A stretch of DNA of 7,836 bases, from the NCBI GenBank assembly GCA_934481515.1, contig CAKSPO010000060.1:1-7836 (forward strand), read 5' to 3'. Shown one piece after another: positions 1-4,937 of this stretch. The position numbers and the translations under genes are program-made. The DNA is from an uncultured Eubacteriales bacterium (lineage in GTDB: Bacteria > Bacillota > Clostridia > Oscillospirales > CAG-272). The notes under the pieces are model-generated. The model made no database searches. It was not told the origin of the DNA and saw only the letters and a list, made by a program, of their open reading frames with translations. Within the stretch, counting starts at the first letter, position 1. The number at the start of each line of letters is the position of its first letter.

Positions 1-493
1 CCGCCTCCTTTGCGGAAACCGTCGAGCTTCCGAGGCAAAGCGGCGGAAACAGACAGCACCACCAGTTTTTCCCCTCCGCCTCACCAATGCAGACGCGGAG
101 CGACAGATACTCCCCGGCAGGGAAGCAGAAGCTGTCATAATCCCGCTCCGGATAGGTTTCCTGCCCCAGCGCCACGGAAACCGGATCCGACCTCCCCGCT
201 TCTGCGATGGTCTGCTCCGCCGCCGTCTGAATTTGCGGGATGGAGCTTTCCAAACGGTCTTTTGCTTCCTCCTGCGTGCCGCACCCTTCCATCAGAGGCG
301 ACGTGACCTCCAGAATCGCGTCCCGCACCTGAAGCTTCAGAGCCTGATCCTCCTCGCTGTCCGAGTTTGCGATGACGTGGAGCCGAACCACGGTATCGTA
401 AATTTTTCCCTCTCCGCGTACCGGTGCAAGACCGACGGTCAGCAGAACCGCGCACAAAACCAGTGCCGCAATAAGTATTTTTCTGTTTTTCAT
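1..493 (-). CDS. spoIIR: Stage II sporulation protein R (SpoIIR), C-terminus outside window
   Basis: In sporulating Firmicutes SpoIIR is made in the forespore, is secreted to the intermembrane space and triggers SpoIIGA to process pro-sigma-E in the mother cell. The 164 visible codons show a basic N-terminus and a hydrophobic signal or anchor segment (residues 6-22). They are followed by family signatures: RLHVIANSDSEEDQALKLQ (37-55), YPERDYDSFCFPAGEYLSLR (114-133) and GKNWWCCLFPPLC (141-153). The ATG at 493-491 has an excellent Shine-Dalgarno, AGGAGG (complement of 501-506), 7 nt away. The gene runs off the left edge of the window; the family is usually about 200-250 residues, so perhaps a quarter is missing. 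It lies 93 nt downstream of nrnA on the same strand. I found no convincing sigma-F promoter in that gap, so read-through or a poorly matching promoter is possible. The identity is recognised from the motifs and is quite secure. Confidence 0.93.
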   Translation of the reverse strand, partial: MKNRKILIAALVLCAVLLTVGLAPVRGEGKIYDTVVRLHVIANSDSEEDQALKLQVRDAILEVTSPLMEGCGTQEEAKDRLESSIPQIQTAAEQTIAEAGRSDPVSVALGQETYPERDYDSFCFPAGEYLSLRVCIGEAEGKNWWCCLFPPLCLGSSTVSAKEA

Positions 494-586
494 AGAAAAT
501 CCTCCTTTTCGGTGTTCGCAATTTTGCGTATGCATAGAGCATTTCCCGGAAAGGGGGATTTTTATTCAGTTATCCCGTTTTTGTCT

Positions 587-1633
587 TTATTCTTTCTCCG
601 GCAGGCGGATGGCGGAAACGATGCGCTTCATGGCTTCGTTGATGTCTGTCGCCAGAACGGTGCATCCTGCCGCTTTTGCATGTCCTCCGCCGTCGAACTC
701 CGCGCACAACGTTCCGACATCGTAGTCCCCATTGGATCTGGCGGAAACGCGGAAGCGCCCTTCCGCCGCAGGCTGACGGATGCAGACCGCCACCTCTACC
801 CCGTAAAGGGAACGCGCAACGTCCACCAACGTTTCCATACTCTCATCCGGCAGTCCCAGCGCCGCCTTGAGCGCGTAGGGAAACGTAATGACAGCAACCC
901 TGTTGTCGTAAAACAGATTGAGATTGGAAATTCCGGCCGCTTCGGCGCGGAGCTGGTCCATGGTTTTGCATTCGTAAAGCCAATGGTTGATCTGTGCACA
1001 GTCGATGCCGCTTGCCAGAAGCTCTGCCGCCCGCAGGTGGGTCTCCGGCGTCACGTTGGAAAAGCGGAAGCATCCCGTATCCGCACTGATCGCCGCATAC
1101 AGATTGGTGCACAGCGCCTCCGAAATACGGATTTTTCCCGCCGTCGCCAGGTCTTTTACAATGTCAAACAGAATCTCTCCCGTTGCCGCCGCATCGGCGC
1201 GGACATAGCTTTGTACCGCATAGCGCTCTCCTCTGGCATGATGGTCAATCGCCAGCGCGATTTTTCCCTCATATACCGGATAAAGCGTGCCGAGCTGAGC
1301 AGGAGATGCGGAATCCACACTGACAACCCGTTCCGGCACAAAATCCGCCGGAAGCGCCGCGGGCAGGACGCTTTCCTGCATGCCGTGCATCAGAAAGCGT
1401 AACCGCTGCGGAATCTCGTTCTCGCACAGGCAGAACGCTTCACAGCCAAGCTCCTCCAGCACCATCCGAAGCGCAAACGCACTTCCCACCGCATCCGCGT
1501 CCGGAGAACGGTGGAAAAGGATTACGGTTCTTTGCGTTTCACACAGCCGCTCACACAGTTCTTCAAATGAAATGTCGTTTTCTGCCGCCTCCGCAGCTTC
1601 CTGCGGCAACTGATCCATCCGTTCCTCTGTCAT
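587..1633 (-). CDS. nrnA: DHH/DHHA1 phosphoesterase, NrnA-type nanoRNase/pAp phosphatase
   Basis: NrnA-type enzymes degrade 2-5 nt RNAs and dephosphorylate 3'-phosphoadenosine 5'-phosphate in the cytosol with Mn2+. The 348-residue protein carries the DHH-domain metal ligands in order: HRSPDADAVGS (H41, D45, D47), SVDSAS (D107), AIDHH (D130-H131-H132) and ISADTG (D185). Its C-terminal DHHA1 substrate-binding domain has GGGHAKAAG (315-323). Length is near the family norm (about 310-350). The chosen ATG (1633-1631) overlaps the rbfA stop as ATGA, which implies translational coupling. The frame stays open further upstream, but that stretch lies inside rbfA and has no better start. A second ATG five codons in is a possible alternative. 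The rbfA-nrnA order is common in Firmicutes. A related activity on cyclic dinucleotide-derived products (pApA) is possible but cannot be read from sequence. Confidence 0.92.
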   Translation of the reverse strand: MTEERMDQLPQEAAEAAENDISFEELCERLCETQRTVILFHRSPDADAVGSAFALRMVLEELGCEAFCLCENEIPQRLRFLMHGMQESVLPAALPADFVPERVVSVDSASPAQLGTLYPVYEGKIALAIDHHARGERYAVQSYVRADAAATGEILFDIVKDLATAGKIRISEALCTNLYAAISADTGCFRFSNVTPETHLRAAELLASGIDCAQINHWLYECKTMDQLRAEAAGISNLNLFYDNRVAVITFPYALKAALGLPDESMETLVDVARSLYGVEVAVCIRQPAAEGRFRVSARSNGDYDVGTLCAEFDGGGHAKAAGCTVLATDINEAMKRIVSAIRLPEKE

Positions 1634-2028
1634 TTCTCCGTCCCATCCGTTTCCTCGTTTTCCTCCGCCGGCTCTTCCGGATCCTCCGGAGAAATCTCCA
1701 GTGTTTCCAACACCGCAGCAATATGCGCACCATAGGCAATGGAATTGTCCGGAAGGAAGGTCAGTTCCGGGGTGATGCGCAGATTCAAAGAATTGGCAAG
1801 TTCCCGGCGGATAAATCCGGTTGCCGCCTTCAGCCCCTTGGCAACCTCCTTCGGATCCGCTCCCATCGCGGAATAGTAAATTTTCGCATACTTGAGATCC
1901 GCCGTGCAATCGGCGGCGGTAACGCTGATAAATGCCTCACTGACGCGAGGATCCTTCACGCGGCGCAGAATCATGGTCATCTCCTTCTGGATTTCCTCAT
2001 TGATTCTTCCGCGTCTGTATTTTGCCAT
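1630..2028 (-). CDS. rbfA: 30S ribosome-binding factor A (RbfA)
   Basis: RbfA is a KH-fold protein that binds the 30S subunit and helps mature the 5' end of 16S rRNA; it matters most in the cold. The 132-residue product opens with the typical basic N-terminus (MAKYRRGRINEEIQKE). It then has the family blocks VKDPRVSEAFISVT (24-37), LKYAKIYYSAMG (45-56), LRITPELTFLPDNS (83-96) and a final helix. Residues 111-132 form a strongly acidic low-complexity tail (EDPEEPAEENEE) of a kind common in clostridial versions. The ATG at 2028-2026 is preceded by a purine-rich GGAAGGGAG about 10 nt upstream. It is the first gene of the rbfA-nrnA pair. The usual upstream neighbour infB is absent; a terminator and an unrelated small gene lie there instead. 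I did not find a clear sigma-A promoter in the 45 nt between the terminator and the start. Confidence 0.93.
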   Translation of the reverse strand: MAKYRRGRINEEIQKEMTMILRRVKDPRVSEAFISVTAADCTADLKYAKIYYSAMGADPKEVAKGLKAATGFIRRELANSLNLRITPELTFLPDNSIAYGAHIAAVLETLEISPEDPEEPAEENEETDGTEK

Positions 2029-2073
2029 ATCGTTCCGGCTCCCTTCCTGCTTTTTCCAATTGTGCTCGCATAA

Positions 2074-2108
2074 GAAAACGGCTATCCCACAGGGGAAGCC
2101 GTTTTTTT
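2074..2108 (-). terminator. Hairpin terminator between small membrane protein gene and rbfA
   Basis: Arms AAAACGGCT (2075-2083) and AGCCGTTTT (2097-2105) pair perfectly. An inner TCCC/GGGA stem continues the helix after one bulged base. Read on the minus strand it ends in TTTTCTT, which suits termination of the upstream small gene. Read on the plus strand it is followed by seven T, so it may work in both directions. If it is leaky, rbfA could be fed from the promoter at 2457-2484. Confidence 0.75.
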
Positions 2109-2127
2109 GCGCGTTCCTGCGCGTGTG

Positions 2128-2397
2128 TTACTGCGCGTCCTGTCCGGCATCCAGCTCCGCTGCACCGGCAATCACCGCGTCAGCGGGAACCTCAAAGGCT
2201 TCTGCTTCTTTTTCTCCGGACACCTGCTCCGCTTCCGGCGCTTCCTTCGGCGCATCTACCTTGGCCTGTGCGTTCTTTTTGAAAAACTTCTGATATACCT
2301 TCACTGCCGCGAAGCAGACGGCACCCACAATCAGAAGAACCTTAACAACCTTCCAGAAAGTGCATCCTTTTTTTGTAACGACAAGATTCTCGTTCAT
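2128..2397 (-). CDS. Small single-pass membrane protein of unknown function
   Basis: I do not recognise this family. The 89-residue product has a short N-terminus with two lysines (MNENLVVTKKG). One hydrophobic helix follows (about residues 16-34, WKVVKVLLIVGAVCFAAVKV), then a basic juxtamembrane stretch (YQKFFKKNAQAK). The C-terminal tail (about 48-89) is rich in Ala and Glu, acidic and probably disordered. The composition would fit a cytoplasmic or wall-side tail on a membrane anchor. The ATG at 2397 was chosen because GGGAGG lies 9 nt upstream; an in-frame ATG three codons earlier directly abuts that Shine-Dalgarno and is unlikely. It has its own sigma-A-like promoter with an extended -10 and its own terminator, so it appears to be a monocistronic unit between prmC (divergent) and rbfA. 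Codon phase, ribosome site and flanking signals support a real gene; the function is open. Confidence 0.75.
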   Translation of the reverse strand: MNENLVVTKKGCTFWKVVKVLLIVGAVCFAAVKVYQKFFKKNAQAKVDAPKEAPEAEQVSGEKEAEAFEVPADAVIAGAAELDAGQDAQ

Positions 2398-2456
2398 GAC
2401 ATTCATCCTCCCTGTATTCAGGCACAAAAAATGCGATCCGACATATATTCATTATC

Positions 2457-2484
2457 AGTATACCATGTTTTTTGAAAAAATCAA
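2457..2484 (-). promoter_or_regulatory. Sigma-A-like promoter for the small membrane protein gene
   Basis: On the minus strand TTGATT (2484-2479) is followed after 16 nt by TATACT (2462-2457). TGG directly before the -10 gives an extended -10 (TGn). A-tracts lie further upstream at about -50 to -70 (2499-2515 on the complementary strand) and could act as an UP element. The predicted transcript starts near 2450, about 53 nt before the ATG. Confidence 0.7.
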
Positions 2485-2523
2485 GAGCCTTCCCGATATT
2501 TTTTGATTTTTTTTTGAAACCTG

Positions 2524-2552
2524 TTTCTTTTTTTTTCGGAATATGCTAAAAT
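2524..2552 (+). promoter_or_regulatory. Extended -10 promoter for prmC-ddl
   Basis: TGC TAAAAT (2544-2552) is a good extended -10. The -35 at 17-nt spacing is only TTTCTT (2524-2529). A better-looking TTGAAA (2514-2519) is 27 nt away, which is too far. The transcript would start near 2559, giving a leader of about 65 nt before the prmC ATG. The element sits in a T-rich region shared with the divergent minus-strand promoter. Confidence 0.6.
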
Positions 2553-2623
2553 GGAAAAGATCAGAAAAAACCTTCGCGGCGCTTTGCCGGCGGAGAAGCA
2601 AACGCAGAAACGGAGTCTGAATC

Positions 2624-3475
2624 ATGACCTATCGGGAAATTTGTGAACGTCTGAAGCAGGCGGGGATCGAAACGGCAGAATGGGACGCGGCGTGCCTTCT
2701 GGAGCGTTATTGCGGAGTTCCTGCCGCGACGCTTCCGCTCTCTCCCGAAAAGGATTACCGCGCGCCCGGACTTCTTTTTGCCGTAGAGCGGCGGGAAGCG
2801 CGTTATCCCCTGCAATATCTGTTGGGAGAATGGTCGTTTTTCCGGCAGACCTACGAGGTCTCACCGGACTGTCTGATTCCACGGAGCGACACCGAAATCC
2901 TCGTAGAGGAAGCCATCCGCCGCCTGCCGGAGAACGCGCATTTTGCCGATCTCTGCACGGGGAGCGGCTGCATAGCGATCTCGGTTCTGGCGGAACGGAA
3001 GGACACGGAAGCAGTCGCCCTCGAAAAATTTCCGAAAACCCTGGCGCTTGCCGTGCGCAATGCACAGAGAAACGGCGTTGCCGGACGGATGCAGCCGCTT
3101 CTGTCCGACGTCCTTTCTCCGCCTTCTCCGACGTTTCCCGGTGCCCCCTTTGATGCAATCCTCTCCAATCCCCCCTATATCCGCTCATCGGAGCTTTCAT
3201 CGCTGGCACCGGAGCTGTCTGCGGAACCCCCGGCGGCGCTGGACGGCGGAACGGACGGACTGCTGTTTTACCGGGCGATTCTGCAGCGCTACACGAAAAT
3301 TCTGAAGCCCGGCGGCTTTTTCCTTCTGGAAATCGGATTCGACCAGGCGGAAAAAGTCGCGGAAATCGCGCGGCGCGAGGGACTGGAGAAACTGCGGATT
3401 CTGCAGGACCTCAGCGGCTGTGACCGGGTTCTCTTTGCTGAAAAATCACTTGCGGAAAGGAATGACCGACATTGA
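2624..3475 (+). CDS. prmC: Peptide chain release factor N5-glutamine methyltransferase (PrmC/HemK)
   Basis: PrmC uses S-adenosylmethionine to methylate the glutamine of the GGQ motif in release factors RF1 and RF2, which raises termination efficiency. The 283-residue protein has the N-terminal helical substrate-binding domain (about 1-80, with the conserved stretch RYPLQYLLGEWSFF). IPRSDTEILVEE follows (the family usually has IPRPDTE). The Rossmann methyltransferase core has the SAM motif DLCTGSGCIAIS starting at D109 and the catalytic SNPPYI with NPPY at 182-185. The C-terminal strand KPGGFFLLEIG and the closing GCDRVLFAE are also typical. The start ATG has GGAG 8 nt upstream. The stop overlaps the ddl start (TTGA). 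The common partner gene prfA (RF1) is not adjacent here. Length is within the family's usual 270-290 residues, and the identity is secure. Confidence 0.94.
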   Translation: MTYREICERLKQAGIETAEWDAACLLERYCGVPAATLPLSPEKDYRAPGLLFAVERREARYPLQYLLGEWSFFRQTYEVSPDCLIPRSDTEILVEEAIRRLPENAHFADLCTGSGCIAISVLAERKDTEAVALEKFPKTLALAVRNAQRNGVAGRMQPLLSDVLSPPSPTFPGAPFDAILSNPPYIRSSELSSLAPELSAEPPAALDGGTDGLLFYRAILQRYTKILKPGGFFLLEIGFDQAEKVAEIARREGLEKLRILQDLSGCDRVLFAEKSLAERNDRH

Positions 3476-4491
3476 AAATTGTTGTTTTGGCGGGCGGATA
3501 TTCTCCGGAGCGTGAAGTCTCCCTGACCTCCGGCACGCTGATTGCCAATGCTTTGGCAGAAAACGGACACCGGGTGCTTCTTCTGGATGTCTATTGCGGA
3601 TTGCGGGAGCTTCCGCCGGATCCGGAAGAGCTGTTCCGCTCCGAAAACATTCCGGAGCGCCGGATTGACGAAACCGTCCCCGATCTTGAAAAGCTCCGGG
3701 CGGAATCCGGGAACGGAGACGCTCTGATCGGACCGAATGTGCTTCCGCTCTGCCGGGCGGCGGATCTGGTCTTTCTTGCCCTGCACGGTGCGATGGGCGA
3801 AAACGGGCAACTGCAGGCAACGCTGGACAATTACGGAATCCGCTACACCGGTTCCGGGTACATCGGAAGCCTGCTTGCCATGGACAAAGACCTCTCCAAA
3901 CGTCTGTTGCGCGACGCAGGCGTTCCGACGCCGGATTGGCTCTATCTGAACCCGCGGGAGAACTGCCGGGAGGAAATTCTGCGGCAGATCGGACTTCCCT
4001 GCGTCATCAAGCCGTGCAGTTGCGGCTCCAGCGTCGGAATTTCCATGGTGGAAGATGAAACGACACTGATGCAGGCGCTTTCGGATGCCGGAAAATGGTG
4101 CGACCGCGTATTGGCGGAAAAGAAGATTACGGGACGGGAGCTGACCGTCGGCATTCTCGGTGATCGGGTTCTCCCCGCCGTGGAAATCATTCCGAAAAGC
4201 GGCTTTTACGACTATAAGAACAAATATCAGGGTACCACGCTGGAAATCTGCCCTGCCGAAATTCCGGAAGCGGTTGCAAGCCGTGCGGCAGAGCTGACCA
4301 TGCGCGGCTTTCAGGCACTGCGGCTGCGCGGTTATGCACGGTTTGATTATCTTCTGGACAACGACGGGAAGCTGTGGTGTCTTGAAGCCAACACGCTCCC
4401 CGGCATGACACCGACGAGTCTGCTTCCGCAGGCAGCCGCCGCCGTGGGGCTTTCCTACCGGGAGCTTTGCGAGAAGATCATCCGCCTCTGA
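3472..4491 (+). CDS. ddl: D-alanine--D-alanine ligase
   Basis: Ddl joins two D-alanines with ATP in the cytosol for the peptidoglycan precursor. The 339-residue ATP-grasp protein shows the N-terminal GGYSPEREVSLTSG with the catalytic-type E15, and the first family signature LHGAMGENG (104-112). The ATP-binding core has CGSSVGIS (S187 region) and the omega-loop FYDYKNKYQGTT (245-256). The second signature, LEANTLPGMTPTS, begins at 304. The omega-loop keeps the Lys-Tyr pair (K251-Y252) found in D-Ala-D-Ala ligases rather than the His of VanA-type D-Ala-D-Lac ligases, so an ordinary vancomycin-sensitive product is predicted. The start is TTG, overlapping the prmC stop as TTGA. No in-frame ATG precedes it with a plausible ribosome site, and MKIVVLAGG matches the family N-terminus. 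A purine stretch (GGAAAGGAA) lies upstream. It is followed by a strong terminator. Confidence 0.95.
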   Translation: MKIVVLAGGYSPEREVSLTSGTLIANALAENGHRVLLLDVYCGLRELPPDPEELFRSENIPERRIDETVPDLEKLRAESGNGDALIGPNVLPLCRAADLVFLALHGAMGENGQLQATLDNYGIRYTGSGYIGSLLAMDKDLSKRLLRDAGVPTPDWLYLNPRENCREEILRQIGLPCVIKPCSCGSSVGISMVEDETTLMQALSDAGKWCDRVLAEKKITGRELTVGILGDRVLPAVEIIPKSGFYDYKNKYQGTTLEICPAEIPEAVASRAAELTMRGFQALRLRGYARFDYLLDNDGKLWCLEANTLPGMTPTSLLPQAAAAVGLSYRELCEKIIRL

Positions 4492-4518
4492 TGTCCGGCA
4501 TCTGCGACAAGCTTTTAC

Positions 4519-4560
4519 AAAAAACGGCTTTTTCTCTTGACAAGAGCCGTTTTTTGTTTT
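4519..4560 (+). terminator. Rho-independent terminator of prmC-ddl
   Basis: Arms AAAAAACGGCT (4519-4529) and AGCCGTTTTTT (4545-4555) pair perfectly and run into GTTTT. The loop can form an alternative inner stem, CTCTT/AAGAG (4534-4538 with 4542-4546). The loop also contains the -35 hexamer of the feo promoter. The arms share their nine inner bases with the terminator at 2075-2105. Confidence 0.88.
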
Positions 4561-4565
4561 ATTAT
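4537..4565 (+). promoter_or_regulatory. Sigma-A promoter of the feo operon, overlapping the ddl terminator
   Basis: TTGACA (4537-4542) is an exact -35. It is followed after exactly 17 nt by TATTAT (4560-4565), which matches the -10 at 5 of 6 positions. The transcript would start near 4572 and carry a leader of about 108 nt before feoA. No clear Fur (GATAATGATAATCATTATC-like) or DtxR-type operator was seen over it. Confidence 0.8.
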
Positions 4566-4608
4566 ATTTTTTGTTTGATGATCTGCCATTCGCATTTGCG
4601 GAGTATGG

Positions 4609-4654
4609 GGACAGGCGGATCCGCCGGAATCCGTACTTCGTGACGGCTTTGTCC
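4609..4654 (+). other. Inverted-repeat-rich feo leader, possible RNA structure
   Basis: An outer pair GGACA/TGTCC (4609-4613 with 4650-4654) encloses two elements. One is the perfect 12-bp palindrome GGCGGATCCGCC (4614-4625). The other is a small hairpin, CCGT/ACGG (4631-4634 with 4643-4646). CGGAT (4616-4620) can instead pair with ATCCG (4629-4633), excluding the palindrome fold. This could be an RNA switch, a dimeric repressor site or chance. It does not match any riboswitch class I recognise with confidence. Confidence 0.3.
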
Positions 4655-4679
4655 AAAAAGGCTTGAGGAGGAAAACAAA

Positions 4680-4937
4680 TTGACACTGAATGAACTGAAG
4701 GTCGGTCAAAGCGCCGTCATTGTCTCCGTCGGAGGGGACGGAGCACTTCGGAACCGTCTGATCGACATGGGACTGATTCCCCGCACCACTCTGACATTGC
4801 GCAAAGTAGCTCCGATGGGGGATCCTATTGAGATTCATATCCGGGGCTATGAACTGACGTTGCGGCGGGAAGATGCGAAAGACATAACCGTTACACTGTT
4901 GAATGAAAAGAGTTCCAAGGAGGACGGCTCCAAATGA
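4680..4937 (+). CDS. feoA: Ferrous iron transport protein A (FeoA)
   Basis: FeoA is a small cytosolic SH3-like protein that associates with FeoB and is needed for ferrous iron uptake, probably by modulating its GTPase cycle. The 85-residue product has the family pattern: LNELKVGQSAVIVSV at the start, then RLIDMGLIPRTTLTL (26-40). The conserved APMGDPIEIHIRGYELTLRR follows directly. The start is TTG, with an AGGAGG-type Shine-Dalgarno (4665-4671) 8 nt upstream; no in-frame ATG is available and the N-terminus aligns well with the family. Its stop overlaps feoB as ATGA, so the two are co-translated. The C-terminal tail (NEKSSKEDGSK) is charged, and its codons contain the feoB ribosome site AAGGAGG (4917-4923). 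Confidence 0.92.
   Translation: MTLNELKVGQSAVIVSVGGDGALRNRLIDMGLIPRTTLTLRKVAPMGDPIEIHIRGYELTLRREDAKDITVTLLNEKSSKEDGSK

Noticed and set aside
515..530. CGCAA-TT-TTGCG inverted repeat upstream of spoIIR
   Set aside because: It is short (5-bp arms, 2-nt gap), lacks a U-tract and lies too close to other elements to assign a role.
494..586. Possible sigma-F promoter before spoIIR
   Set aside because: GCATA and CATAC-like words occur on the minus strand, but none has a partner element at the right spacing upstream of the ribosome site.
233..1402. Long plus-strand open frame (389 codons)
   Set aside because: It lies opposite nrnA and spoIIR, which have clear family motifs. The product is Arg/His-rich without recognisable domains, typical of antisense shadow frames in GC-rich DNA.
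1634..1909. N-terminal extension of nrnA by 92 codons
   Set aside because: The extension lies wholly within rbfA in another frame and has no NrnA-like sequence. The ATGA overlap start fits the family length.
3472..4491. VanA/VanB-type resistance ligase
   Set aside because: The omega-loop retains Lys-Tyr (K251-Y252), as in D-Ala-D-Ala ligases, and no vanH or vanX neighbours are present.
4561..4600. Fur box over the feo promoter
   Set aside because: The AT-rich stretch lacks the GATAAT hexamer arrays of a Fur site. Only isolated TGATGAT-like matches are present.
3289..4686. Long minus-strand open frame (465 codons)
   Set aside because: It is antisense to ddl and the end of prmC, crosses a terminator and promoter, and shows no domain pattern or credible ribosome site.
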